A DNA stretch of 64,000 nucleotides from assembly GCA_030248195.1 (NCBI GenBank), contig JASAND010030439.1, forward strand, positions 1 through 64,000, given 5' to 3'. This stretch comes from Trissonchulus latispiculum (Eukaryota > Nematoda > Enoplea > Enoplida > Ironidae). Made by a program: the position numbers and the translations under genes. This document shows positions 43,988-56,856 of the stretch, piece after piece; position 1 is the stretch's first letter, and every line of letters begins with the position of its first letter. The notes below the pieces were generated by a model. It did no database searches, was not told where the DNA came from, and saw nothing but the letters and a program-made list of their open reading frames with translations.

Positions 43988-44245
43988 ATATATAAGTAGT
44001 AAAAAGTAAGCAAAAACATGGTTTAAAAACACGTTCATAGCTCTGTGCAGTTAAATATATTAAGTTTTCATAGCAATTGTCAAAAAATAAAAAATCTTTT
44101 GATTTTAGCTTTTTTATCAAAAATACCAATTGGAACCGGAACCGGTAGTCAAGAACCGGAACCGGTCCCAGCACTACTTCCAAGAACGTAGCGTGGCTGG
44201 CTGGCGGGACAACAGTTAGTTATTCATCCGTATTGGTGATTCAAT

Positions 44246-44770
44246 ATGGTCAAGGTCTACGGGGATGTTTTGCGGGTGACTTTGGAGGACGAGGCGTCTG
44301 CTTTGTATTCCGAATTTTTAACACGGAAGAGGAGACATGGTCGATGTTGATATTTGGGTTTGTTGTGTTGGGCGCCCAGCCTCCTATGAACAGCCGAGGC
44401 GATGTGAGGAGGCCCTGCAGTATTTTGACGTTGAGGGCGCATCCTTGTATGTGGACGTTCTCAGGGCACTGTACGGGAAATGGCGTCGTGGTGAGCTTTC
44501 TACTGTAGAAAGCGAGGAAGACAAGACAAGACTAAAAAGTTTTGAACATCGATTTCTCAAAACTGTAGAATCGGCCAAAAGCTCTTTTGGATCGATGATA
44601 TGAAGGACATGTGGACCGAGGGGCATTTTTGGATTGGATCTATAGGTCTTAATGCTCCAGGAAATTATCCAGAAAATTTCTTTTCATCAAAAATGCGGGA
44701 CTGGTTCCAGAATGTTGAAAAGCACCAAAATAAGATATTTGTAAAGGTACATCCCCTTTCAGAAAACTGA
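44246..44770 (+). pseudogene. Broken gene fragment beside the hAT insertion
   Basis: Three consecutive plus-strand stretches in different frames have coding-like composition: from ATG 44,246 (VYGDVLRVTLEDEASALY), then around 44,337-44,570 (EALQYFDVEGASLYVDV), then 44,572-44,770 (MWTEGHFWIGSIGL). Candidate short introns (GTGAGC near 44,492; TAG near 44,569) do not give a consistent phase, so frameshifts are more likely. Family unknown. GC content is higher than the surroundings. The hAT-like element at 41,079-44,176 lies just upstream and may have interrupted it. Confidence 0.35.
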
Positions 44771-45466
44771 AGCCTACAGGGTCAAATTTACACCGGCGAT
44801 ACCAGCATCTTACATAAGTTTGAAGCTCGTTTCAGCTCTCGCTGAAGCTGATGATTGGTATTTTAGATACATTTCAAATGTTTATTTGCATCAACGTTAG
44901 TGATCTTATTCCTTCTGTTTGGCTATAAATTAAATAATAGCATGCTTGAAAAATCAGGAACCTGTATTGCTTTATTTAGCGTGTTCATGCTGTTTCTTCG
45001 GCTTCTCTTTTTCCACTTTTCTGAAGTAGATTTGCAAAATGTAAAACTCGACGAATTGTTTAAAACTTCTTATTCTAATTCCAAAAAGCAATTGAAGAAA
45101 CTGGACACTTTCCTTCGCATGTGAATGGCAGAGTGTCGAATGAAGGCTTGAACAAGCTTATATATCCGATGACTAAGATAAGTTAAGGAAATCTTAGAGC
45201 TGGCTTTCTCAGTTTTTTCATCATTTTCAATCATTTTCTCAAAAATTGGGAAATGGAAAGTGGTTTAGTCAGGACGCAAAAAACAAACAATAATATAATA
45301 ATAATAAAATAAAAATAATTTTTAACACTGTAGGAAACTTTGAAAATTACCAGTGCTTAAACGGCTTCTGAAGCAAAAGTCGATCGAAGCTCAGATATAG
45401 AAAACGAAAAGTTTGAGGAAGTAATCTGAAAAACCGAGCCGAGCCATCTGCAGAAGAAGTCTATTA
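44771..45466. other. No gene supported
   Basis: AT-rich; one 74-codon hydrophobic frame at 44,900-45,124 lacks supporting features. Confidence 0.4.
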
Positions 45467-45469
45467 CTT

Positions 45470-46210
45470 TTTGTGCTTTTGTGCTTTGTGCTTTTGTCCT
45501 TTTCTATGAGTGCTTTGTGCTTTGTCCTTTGTGCTTTTGTCCTTTGTCCTTTGTGCTTTGTGCTCACGAGGACGCGTTCATACTTCCCGTGGGGGACAGT
45601 AAAGCACACGTCGAGATTTAGTCACCTGACATGAATACACAAGAAGTATTCCGCCCAAATTAAATAGAAAAGCAGGTTTGAAAAATTTCAAAGACAAAAA
45701 TATAAGGTTGTCATTGATCAACTTCTAAACCACATATTTGCCAAAGCAACAACATAAAATAATTTGGAAAATATTTGTTAGCCAATGAGCCAAAGCGGTT
45801 ATAAAAATTACCAAAGTTAGGATAGCATATTGAAATTAAATTAAAATTAAATGCCTACATTTTAATTTTTTATAATTTTCCTATTTTTCCATCATTTATT
45901 TCTATGTCTTCCTTAATACCGTATTCTATCTCTTCTGATTCTGTTGGATAATGCCAAAAACACTGGAATTTGATTGGCTAAGCACAAAAGCACAACTCAA
46001 AATGTTGAACTCTGCTCAACATTCGAAAGCACACCCGAAAGCACAAAAGCACAAAGCAAAAAGCACATTTTTGAAGTATGAATTAGAAAAGCATAAAGCA
46101 CTGTGCTTTTCCAAAAAGTATGAACCGGGAAGCACAAAGCACAAAAGGACAACGCACAAAGCACAAAGCACAAAGCACAAAGCACAAAAGGACAAAGCAC
46201 AAACACACGA
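45470..46210. repeat. Inverted GCACAAA-word arrays (candidate foldback)
   Basis: TTTGTGC words fill 45,470-45,575 and the complementary GCACAAA words fill about 45,973-46,204, each near a TTCATACTTC/GAAGTATGAA word. This suggests the two ends of a foldback element, but exact ends and a target duplication are not visible. Confidence 0.55.
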
Positions 46211-46228
46211 AGTATGAACCGGGCCTAA

Positions 46229-47416
46229 GGGGGGGGGGTCACCGGGTACCAAATTTTATAGTCACCGATTTCACTCATTTTTAGGTATAATATACCCCCA
46301 TATGTGTCCAAAAGCAAGACAAATTTTTAGAGTCCAAGGTCAATCCAGTGAAGAGATGTTGCAGTTCTAATCCCTACAATTTCGTAAGGGCTTCGAAGAC
46401 GTGTACACATAGGATGACAAAACACTACGGTATGGCCACTACATCAAATTGAAGCCTCTATCTTGGGCTATTTATTGCTGTGCAAATGACAATGATACGC
46501 CAAGCAACGAGCGAGAAACGGCGTTTGAACGATTTGATCAAGCTCCTTCCGACTGTTATTTACTTCAAAATTTAATGCGCTTTAACTTCCTCATACTGCT
46601 TTGTAGAAACTTGGTGCAATTAGATAAAATGTTCAGGACATCGAGAGCTTCAATTTGATATAAAATTTGGCTAATTCTAAAAATTTGAAAATTTGCCATT
46701 TTTTGACTATAGGACTCCGTCATCGCACTGAGGCATGCGTCCACAGTTAAACACCAGCAATTGCAGTGAAACGTAGCACACATCTTCCTTTCATATGTGC
46801 AAACTGGCACACCGAAATTGGTTGGAATAGATCGGCTTTCACCCGACATATCCAAAAATTGAGAAAATGTATTTTGAGGCAAAACGCCAACGCGGTAACC
46901 AAAAGTATGAACTATCCACAAGTGGCAGCATGGATTTTGCGTATGGAAATTGAACCTCTATTTGTGTACTGTGTTAATATCTATACGAGAAATCTGTGCA
47001 GTAAACGGTTAGTTCAGGCCACGACGAAATATTTCTTTGGTGACGTTTTTGTAAGTCAAATTTGTGCAAAAACCGGCTTCACCCAATTTTGAAAATTTTT
47101 AGAAAATCACTGAGCTAACACAAAAATACCTCATATAGATATTAACACGCTACCTAGTCCAGATTAACATTTTGCCCAGCTATAGCTCGTTTACTCTTGC
47201 ACAGCGCTCAAACTTTTGGTTACCGCGAAATTTTCCTAACTTTTTAATTTTCCTATGTTTAACACATGTCGGGGCCACCTTTGGAGGACTATTGTGAATG
47301 ATAGGGTAAGTTTTGCAACAAACGCAACTGTCTTGTTTTGGGGACCCATGGGGACTACAAAATATGTGAAAATGAGAAAAATCGGAGATTTTCGAAAATT
47401 CGCGACCCCCCCCCCC
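46229..47416. mobile_element. TTAA-family G-run element, second copy
   Basis: Inverted ends GGGGGGGGGGTCACC and GCGACCCCCC. TTAA at 47,417-47,420; the left flank is CTAA (46,225-46,228), probably mutated. Internal sequence (TATTTTGTAGTCCCCATG and its complement) matches 21,798-23,014 in the opposite orientation. Confidence 0.7.
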
Positions 47417-47420
47417 TTAA

Positions 47421-48740
47421 GTCTCAATGTGCACTGTAGCGCTTCTACCAGGGCTGAACCAAGAAGAAACCAAGGACAAGCCCAAGACGGGAGGCGTCGG
47501 TTTCGAACCACGGCCCTTCTGACTCCAGAGCAGACATGCTAACCAACTACACCACAGGGCCATCAGCTGAACTCCCATTTCAGGCTTATCAATCTTTCCT
47601 ATGCCTGCTTCCCTTACATTTCCCCCGGGTTTCATTTAAGACGCTCCCGCGGCTTACTCAACTCGGAATCGAACCGAGAGCACGTCCAGCTGCTCCCCCA
47701 ACGCACGTTCCTTGACCCCTGTTAGATCCAACCAACCAGAAGCAACTACTGGGGGACCGGCGACAGGAGTTCAATCCGTGTCCTGAGACAACATCGACAC
47801 ATGTAGCGCTTCTACCAGGGCTGGTGGACCAAGAAGAAACCAAGGACAAGCCCAAGACGGGAGGTGTCAGACACCCTTGTACCCACAAAACCAGGACCTA
47901 GAAGAGAGAAGAGAGAAGGGAAGAGGGGGGTTCAGCTTTTCACTCACCATTGAAATTAAAGAATTGGCGAAGAAATTTTGAACCACGGCCCTTCTGACTC
48001 CGGAGCAGACATGCTAACCAACTACACCACAGGACCATCAGCTGAACTCCCATATCAGGCTATCTTTCGTATGCCTGCTTCCCTTACAGCAATATAAGCA
48101 ATTTTTACCTACTGTAAAATAGGTTGAATTCGTAGCACAACTTGGCAAAGTGGTTCTCCAAAATGGTTTTTCGTGGTTGTTTGGTGTGTTGTAAGGCTAT
48201 ATTTTGTTTGATTGATTTTTATTCGATTTGTTTCATTACAACTTTATTTATTGTGTCACCTATCGTGTTTCTCATATGTTACAATAATTGTGTAATAATA
48301 AGTGTAATGGAATTTTCTTGTTACAGGAATGTTTTGGTCCAATGAAATGATGAAAAGTCATTTTGTCCGTTTTGCAAAACCAGGAAAATTTCACCAGCTT
48401 AGCAAAGTAATATTCTTTGCTCAGAATGATTATACATACAAGATCATCCGATAGCTTTTGTTGAAATTCGTTATATTTCTAAAAGTGGTAGATAGAAACG
48501 ACAAGTTTTGATGTAAGTATTATTTTGCAGAACTTTTTAGTAAGAAAAAAATTGAATGTTGATGACAAGGCAAATGTCCTGGATGGACTGCTATATAATT
48601 TTAGGGTCTTTCCCATTTTACCCCCCCCGCCACCCAAAATTTTAAAACTTGACCAAATGAGCTAAAATTGGGTACGGGTATGTTTTCGACCACGCTGAGT
48701 TCAAATATCGCAAGATCTTTCGATTTAGCGAAATTCGATT
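47421..48740 (-). repeat. Large duplicated segment, inverted copy, part D
   Basis: Reverse complement of about 30,010-31,370 in copy B, including both SINE heads (47,490-47,561 and 47,974-48,036, minus strand), the intron-like interruption and the end of the GGGTC foldback (48,602-48,740), where it breaks off. The remainder of this inverted copy resumes at about 57,849. Confidence 0.8.
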
Positions 48741-48743
48741 TTT

Positions 48744-49826
48744 GTTCTGCCTGGAGGCAGAACTATTGTCACGGAAAATAGCCATGTTTAGCACTATGGA
48801 CGCCCTTCTCTGCTTTTGCTCTTCCTATCTTCAGCATTGGCTTAGTATGTTGCCACTGCTCGTTTTTTTAGCCGGAGGAGGCCTGCTGCTTGCAAACTCA
48901 GCTATTTTAACTTCTTTTAATTCTGGGTTTATGTCTGCGAGATCTATTGTGGCTTGAGATATGGTTAAATTTTTCGTCCGGTTCCCCAAAGTCAGTTTTC
49001 CAATTGTGCTCATGTTGGCACCCCCCCCCGCTGATTTTTGATTCCACAGAATTGCTGTCAAAGATGTCTTATTTATGCAAATTAGGTAATCAACATCGGC
49101 AAACAGTTCTTAGTTGGCAACTTGGCTGATTAGTAGCACCACAGTACTGTTCTCAACTAGCTTTCGTCTCTAAGTTTGAAAATTTGCAAACATTACTTGA
49201 AGGACTTGAAAATTGGAAAGTTTCATTAGGTTTTAGAAAAAAATCCAGAGAATAAAATCTGATAGTTAATACCTACAAAAGCAATATTAATTCATGCTAA
49301 TGTACCCAGGATTTTGACACTAGGAACATCACTAAACCCAATATCGTGTTCAGAATTAACAGCAAGATCAATTTCAGATTGGTTTTTAGCACCCGGACCG
49401 TCTCTTTGAGTGCATCCCATATGAGCGGGTGTATAAAATCAGGCCCATTTCAGAATTGACTTATAAACTTCCCGTTTAGACTCAATCCCGAAGTTAGAAT
49501 CAGACCCTAGACTCGACTCTGAAATAAAAAGCCAATCCTTAGTTTGAAGCCGATCCTAGTTATGATTATAAAACGGGACCACTTTAAAATGGCTATTTGG
49601 TGCGAAAGCCTTATAACAATGCAATATTAAGCGGTAAAGCATTGCGGTAAGTTTAGCGAAAATACTTTTGTTTTCAGAAATGGCGAGTTAGGTCTAGGTG
49701 TGGTGCAGAACGTTAACTTGAGTCCACCTGTTTTCAAAATTCGGAATTATCTTTTAAATAAAATCAGCGCATTAGTATACCTCGTGCTCAGTTGCAGAAC
49801 CATTCCCCCTTTTGGGGGCCTTCTTG
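48744..49826 (+). mobile_element. Helitron-like (HINE-type) element at the satellite border
   Basis: Starts with a hairpin around GTTCTGCC/GGCAGAAC (48,744-48,763) and ends TGCAGAACCATT, a CCCCCTTTTGGGGG hairpin, CCTTCTTG. The GCAGAAC word is thus at both ends. A minus-strand 76-codon frame (48,831-49,061) may be captured sequence, but I cannot identify it. The satellite array begins immediately after it. Confidence 0.55.
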
Positions 49827-52800
49827 ACTTAGACTAAGGCCTTGTTGACCTCATATGCTATAGAACTAGACATGTGTAAGCGCTGCAGTCAATTGTAGCC
49901 AATTTTATTACGTCGCGTTGTTGCAGACAGCAGCTGAAAGTAGGTGCAGACACGGTGGTGCGGACCTCAGATTTGGTGGTGCGTACTTACAAGTCAAGTA
50001 AATTTCATGACTAAGACTGAGGGCTTGCTGACCAATTATATTGTAATACTATACATCTGTAATACTATAAAATTATACATTGTTGATCTTGTTGAGTCTG
50101 TTGAGTCTGTAGATGGTGTAGAGTCTGTTGAGAGTGTAGAGTCTGTAGATGGCGTTGAGTCTGTTGAGTCTGTTGAACTTGTTGAGTCTGTTGATCTTGT
50201 TGAGTCTGTTGAGTCTGTAGATGGTGTAGAGTCTGTTGAGAGTGTAGAGTCTGTTTATGGTGTTGAGTATGTTGAGTCTGTTGAACTTGTTGAGTATGTA
50301 GATATGCTTCTCATATGCTATAGAACTAGACAGGTGTAAGCGCTGTAGTCAATTGTAGCCAATTTTATTACGTCGCGTTGTTGCAGACAGCAGCTGAAAG
50401 TAGGTGCAGACACGGTGGTGCGGACCTCAGATTTGGTGGTGCGAACTTACAAGTCAAGTAAATTTCATGACTAAGACTGAGGGCTTGCTGACCAATTATA
50501 TTGTAATACTATACATCTGTAAGCGTTACAGTAAGTCGGAGCCAATTCATTACGTAGCTATGCTCCAAACAACAGCTGAAAGTAGGTTCAGGCACGGTGG
50601 TGCAGACCTCAGATTTGGTGGTGCGGACTAAAAAGACAGGTGAAGCTTATGACTTAGTCTAAGGCCTTGTTGACCTCATATGCTATGGAACTAGACATGT
50701 GTAAGCGCTGCAGTCAATTGTAGCCAATTTTATTACGTCGCGTTGTTGCAGACAGCAGCTGAAAGTAGGTGCAGACACGGTGGTGCGGACCTCAGATTTG
50801 GTGGTGCGGACTTACAAGTCAAGTAAATTTCATGACTAAGACTGAGGGCTTGTTGATCAATTATATTGCAATACTATACATCTGTAAGCGTTACAATAAG
50901 TCGGAGACAAATTCATTACCACACTTTGCTGCAGACAGCAGCTGAAAGTAGGTGCACACACGGTGGTGCGGACCTCAGATTTGGTGGTGCGGACTTACAA
51001 GTCAAGTAAAGTTCATGACTAAGACTGAGGGCTTGTTGACCAATTATATTGCAATACTATACATCTGTAAGCATTACAGTAAGTCGAAGCCAATTTCATT
51101 ACGTAGCTATGCTGCAAACAACAACTGAAAGTAGGTTCAGGCACGGTGGTGCAGACCTCAGATTTGGTGGTGCGGACTAAAAAGACAGGTGAAGCTTATG
51201 ACTTAGTCTAAGGCCTTGTTGACCTCATATGCTATGGAACTAGACATGTGTAAGCGCTGCAGTCAATTGCAGCCAATTTTATTACGTCGCGTTGTTGCAG
51301 ACAGCAGCTGAAAGTAGGTGCAGACACGGTGGTGCGGCCCCAGATTTGGTGGTGCGAACTTACAAGTCAAGTAAATTTCATGACTAAGACTGAGGGCTTG
51401 CTGACCAATTATATTGTAATACTATACATCTGTAATACTATAAAATTATACATTGTTGATCTTGTTGAGTCTGTTGAGTCTGTAGATGGTGTAGAGTCTG
51501 TTGAGAGTGTAGAGTCTGTAGATGGCGTTGAGTCTGTTGAGTCTGTTGAACTTGTTGAGTCTGTTGATCTTGTTGAGTCTGTTGAGTCTGTAGATGGTGT
51601 AGAGTCTGTTGAGAGTGTAGAGTCTGTTTATGGTGTTGAGTATGTTGAGTCTGTTGAACTTGTTGAGTATGTAGATATGCTTCTCATATGCTATAGATCT
51701 AGACAGGTGTAAGCGCTGCAGTCAATTGTAGCCAATTTTATTACGTCGCGTTGTTGCAGACAGCAGCTGAAAGTAGGTGCAGACACGGTGGTGCGGACCT
51801 CAGATTTGGTGGTGCGGACTTACAAGTCAAGTAAATTTCATGACTAAGACTGAGGGCTTGTTGACCAATTATATTGTAATACTATACATCTGTAAGCGTT
51901 ACAGTAAGTCGGAGCCAATTTCATTACGTAGCTATGCTCCAAACAACAGCTGAAAGTAGGTTCAGGCACGGTGGTGCAGACCTCAGATTTGGTGGTGCGG
52001 ACTAAAAAGACAGGTGAAGCTTATGACTTAGTCTAAGGCCTTGTTGACCTCATATGCTATGGAACTAGACATGTGTAAGCGCTGCAGTCAATTGTAGCCA
52101 ATTTTATTACGTCGCGTTGTTGCAGACAGCAGCTGAAAGTAGGTGCAGACACGGTGGTGCGGATCTCAGATTTGGTGGTGCGGACTTACACGTCAAGTAA
52201 ATTTCATGACTAAGACTGAGGGCTTGTTGACCAATTATATTGCAATACTATACATCTGTAAGCGTTACAATAAGTCGGAGACAAATTCATTACCACACTT
52301 TGCTGCAGACAGCAGCTGAAAGTAGGTGCACACACGGTGGTGCGGACCTCAGATTTGGTGGTGCGGACTTACAAGTCAAGTAAAGTTCATGACTAAGACT
52401 GAGGGCTTGTTGACCAATTATATTGCAATACTATACATCTGTAAGCATTACAGTAAGTCGAAGCCAATTTCCTTACGTAGCTATGCTGCAAACAACAACT
52501 GAAAGTAGGTTCAGGCACGGTGGTGCAGACCTCAGATTTGGTGGTGCGAACTAAAAAGACAGGTGAAGCTTATGACTTAGACTAAGGCCTTGTTGACCTC
52601 ATATGCTATAGAACTAGACATGTGTAAGCGCTGCAGTCAATTGTAGCCAATTTTATTACGTCGCGTTGTTGCAGACAGCAGCTGAAAGTAGGTGCAGACA
52701 CGGTGGTGCGGACCTCAGATTTGGTGGTGCGGACTTACAAGTCAAGTAAATTTCATGACTAAGACTGAGGGCTTGCTGACCAATTATATTGTAATACTAT

Positions 52801-55800
52801 ACATCTGTAATACTATAAAATTATACATTGTTGATCTTGTTGAGTCTGTTGATCTTGTTGAGTCTGTTGAGTCTGTAGATGGTGTAGAGTCTGTTGAGAG
52901 TGTAGAGTCTGTTTATGGTGTTGAGTATGTTGAGTCTGTTGAACTTGTTGAGTATGTAGATATGCTTCTCATATGCTATAGAACTAGACAGGTGTAAGCG
53001 CTGCAGTCAATTGTAGCCAATTTTATTACGTCGCGTTGTTGCAGACAGCAGCTGAAAGTAGGTGCAGACACGGTGGTGCGGACCTCAGATTTGGTGGTGC
53101 GGACTTACAAGTCAAGTAAATATCATGACTAAGACTGAGGGCTTGTTGACCAATTATATTGTAATACTATACATCTGTAAGCGTTACAGTAAGTCGGAGC
53201 CAATTCATTACGTAGCTATGCTCCAAACAACAGCTGAAAGTAGGTTCAGGAACGGTGGTGCAGACCTCAGATTTGGTGGTGCGGACTAAAAAGACAGGTG
53301 AAGCTTATGACTTAGTCTAAGGCCTTGTTGACCTCATATGCTATGGAACTAGACATGTGTAAGCGCTGCAGTCAATTGTAGCCAATTTTATTACGTCGCG
53401 TTGTTGCAGACAGCAGCTGAAAGTAGGTGCAGACACGGTGGTGCGGACCTCAGATTTGGTGGTGCGGACTTACAAGTCAAGTAAATTTCATGACTAAGAC
53501 TGAGGGCTTGTTGACCAATTATATTGCAATACTATACATCTGTAAGCGTTACAATAAGTCGGAGACAAATTCATTACCACACTTTGCTGCAGACAGCAGC
53601 TGAAAGTAGGTGCACACACGGTGGTGCGGACCTCAGATTTGGTGGTGCGGACTTACAAGTCAAGTAAAGTTCATGACTAAGACTGAGGGCTTGTTGACCA
53701 ATTATATTGCAATACTATACATCTGTAAGCATTACAGTAAGTCGAAGCCAATTTCATTACGTAGCTATGCTGCAAACAACAACTGAAAGTAGGTTCAGGC
53801 ACGGTGGTGCAGACCTCAGATTTGGTGGTGCGGACTAAAAAGACAGGTGAAGCTTATGACTTAGTCTAAGGCCTTGTTGACCTCATATGCTATGGAACTA
53901 GACATGTGTAAGCGCTGCAGTCAATTGCAGGCAATTTTATTACGCCGCGTTGTTGCAGACAGCAGCTGAAAGTAGGTGCAGACACGGTGGTGCGGCCCCA
54001 GATTTGGTGGTGCGAACTTACAAGTCAAGTAAATTTCATGACTAAGACTGAGGGCTTGCTGACCAATTATATTGTAATACTATACATCTGTAATACTATA
54101 AAATTATACATTGTTGATCTTGTTGAGTCTGTTGAGTCTGTAGATGGTGTAGAGTCTGTTGAGAGTGTAGAGTCTGTAGATGGCGTTGAGTCTGTTGAGT
54201 CTGTTGAACTTGTTGAGTCTGTTGATCTTGTTGAGTCTGTTGAGTCTGTAGATGGTGTAGAGTCTGTTGAGAGTGTAGAGTCTGTTTATGGTGTTGAGTA
54301 TGTTGAGTCTGTTGAACTTGTTGAGTATGTAGATATGCTTCTCATATGCTATAGATCTAGACAGGTGTAAGCGCTGCAGTCAATTGTAGCCAATTTTATT
54401 ACGTCGCGTTGTTGCAGACAGCAGCTGAAAGTAGGTGCAGACACGGTGGTGCGGACCTCAGATTTGGTGGTGCGGACTTACAAGTCAAGTAAATTTCATG
54501 ACTAAGACTGAGGGCTTGTTGACCAATTATATTGTAATACTATACATCTGTAAGCGTTACAGTAAGTCGGAGCCAATTCATTACGTAGCTATGCTCCAAA
54601 CAACAGCTGAAAGTAGGTTCAGGCACGGTGGTGCAGACCTCAGATTTGGTGGTGCGGACTAAAAAGACAGGTGAAGCTTATGACTTAGTCTAAGGCCTTG
54701 TTGACCTCATATGCTATGGAACTAGACATGTGTAAGCGCTGCAGTCAATTGTAGCCAATTTTATTACGTCGCGTTGTTGCAGACAGCAGCTGAAAGTAGG
54801 TGCAGACACGGTGGTGCGGACCTCAGATTTGGTGGTGCGGACTTACAAGTCAAGTAAATTTCATGACTAAGACTGAGGGCTTGTTGACCAATTATATTGC
54901 AATACTATACATCTGTAAGCGTTACAATAAGTCGGAGACAAATTCATTACCACACTTTGCTGCAGACAGCAGCTGAAAGTAGGTGCACACACGGTGGTGC
55001 GGACCTCAGATTTGGTGGTGCGGACTTACAAGTCAAGTAAAGTTCATGACTAAGACTGAGGGCTTGTTGACCAATTATATTGCAATACTATACATCTGTA
55101 AGCATTACAGTAAGTCGAAGCCAATTTCATTACGTAGCTATGCTGCAAACAACAACTGAAAGTAGGTTCAGGCACGGTGGTGCAGACCTCAGATTTGGTG
55201 GTGCGGACTAAAAAGACAGGTGAAGCTTATGACTTAGTCTAAGGCCTTGTTGACCTCATATGCTATGGAACTAGACATGTGTAAGCGCTGCAGTCAATTG
55301 CAGGCAATTTTATTACGTCGCGTTGTTGCAGACAGCAGCTGAAAGTAGGTGCAGACACGGTGGTGCGGCCCCAGATTTGGTGGTGCGAACTTACAAGTCA
55401 AGTAAATTTCATGACTAAGACTGAGGGCTTGCTGACCAATTATATTGTAATACTATACATCTGTAATACTATAAAATTATACATTGTTGATCTTGTTGAG
55501 TCTGTTGAGTCTGTAGATGGTGTAGAGTCTGTTGAGAGTGTAGAGTCTGTAGATGGCGTTGAGTCTGTTGAGCCTGTTGAACTTGTTGAGTCTGTTGATC
55601 TTGTTGAGTCTGTTGAGTCTGTAGATGGTGTAGAGTCTGTTGAGAGTGTAGAGTCTGTTTATGGTGTTGAGTATGTTGAGTCTGTTGAACTTGTTGAGTA
55701 TGTAGATATGCTTCTCATATGCTATAGATCTAGACAGGTGTAAGCGCTGCAGTCAATTGTAGCCAATTTTATTACGTCGCGTTGTTGCAGACAGCAGCTG

Positions 55801-56856
55801 AAAGTAGGTGCAGACACGGTGGTGCGGACCTCAGATTTGGTGGTGCGGACTTACAAGTCAAGTAAATTTCATGACTAAGACTGAGGGCTTGTTGACCAAT
55901 TATATTGTAATACTATACATCTGTAAGCGTTACAGTAAGTCGGAGCCAATTTCATTACGTAGCTATGCTCCAAACAACAGCTGAAAGTAGGTTCAGGCAC
56001 GGTGGTGCAGACCTCAGATTTGGTGGTGCGGACTAAAAAGACAGGTGAAGCTTATGACTTAGTCTAAGGCCTTGTTGACCTCATATGCTATGGAACTAGA
56101 CATGTGTAAGCGCTGCAGTCAATTGTAGCCAATTTTATTACGTCGCGTTGTTGCAGACAGCAGCTGAAAGTAGGTGCAGACACGGTGGTGCGGACCTCAG
56201 ATTTGGTGGTGCGGACTTACACGTCAAGTAAATTTCATGACTAAGACTGAGGGCTTGTTGACCAATTATATTGCAATACTATACATCTGTAAGCGTTACA
56301 ATAAGTCGGAGACAAATTCATTACCACACTTTGCTGCAGACAGCAGCTGAAAGTAGGTGCACACACGGTGGTGCGGACCTCAGATTTGGTGGTGCGGACT
56401 TACAAGTCAAGTAAAGTTCATGACTAAGACTGAGGGCTTGTTGACCAATTATATTGCAATACTATACATCTGTAAGCATTACAGTAAGTCGAAGCCAATT
56501 TCCTTACGTAGCTATGCTGCAAACAACAACTGAAAGTAGGTTCAGGCACGGTGGTGCAGACCTCAGATTTGGTGGTGCGAACTAAAAAGACAGGTGAAGC
56601 TTATGACTTAGACTAAGGCCTTGTTGACCTCATATGCTATAGAACTAGACATGTGTAAGCGCTGCAGTCAATTGTAGCCAATTTTATTACGTCGCGTTGT
56701 TGCAGACAGCAGCTGAAAGTAGGTGCAGACACGGTGGTGCGGACCTCAGATTTGGTGGTGCGGACTTACAAGTCAAGTAAATTTCATGACTAAGACTGAG
56801 GGCTTGCTGACCAATTATATTGTAATACTATACATCTGTAATACTATAAAATTATA
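49827..56856. repeat. Higher-order satellite array, ~1,373-bp period
   Basis: Marker CATTGTTGATCTTG occurs at 50,079, 51,451, 52,827, 54,109, 55,482 and 56,857, giving spacings of 1,372, 1,376, 1,282, 1,373 and 1,375. Each period holds six units of about 182 bp with the conserved GGTGGTGCGGACCTCAG word, plus about 250 bp of GTTGAGTCT-type 9-mer minisatellite. The short period lacks about 90 bp of minisatellite. Short frames repeated in each period are by-products. Near-identity of neighbouring periods indicates recent amplification or conversion. Confidence 0.92.

Larger units (their letters stand above)
41079..44176. mobile_element. hAT-like element with GGAACCGGAACC ends and 8-bp target duplication
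   Basis: Inverted ends TAGTGCTGGGACCGGTTCC; CTTCCAAG at 41,071-41,078 repeats at 44,177-44,184. Subterminal arrays of GGAACCGG words. 3,098 bp, no transposase frame. Contains a foldback (41,891-43,987) that itself contains another element (42,294-43,379). Confidence 0.85.

Noticed and set aside
44900..45124. 74-codon hydrophobic frame
   Set aside because: AT-rich composition alone can give this; no start context or homologue recognised.
48831..49061. 76-codon minus-strand frame in the Helitron-like element
   Set aside because: Composition is plausible (LTISQATIDLADINPELKE), but no family is recognised and there is no second copy to test it.
49944..55743. Repeated 75-131-codon frames in the satellite
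   Set aside because: They recur once per satellite period and are truncated or extended with the minisatellite; no coding signature.
49827..56856. CRISPR-like regular repeats
   Set aside because: Units are ~182 bp and tandem, with no unique spacers and no cas genes; this is eukaryotic satellite.
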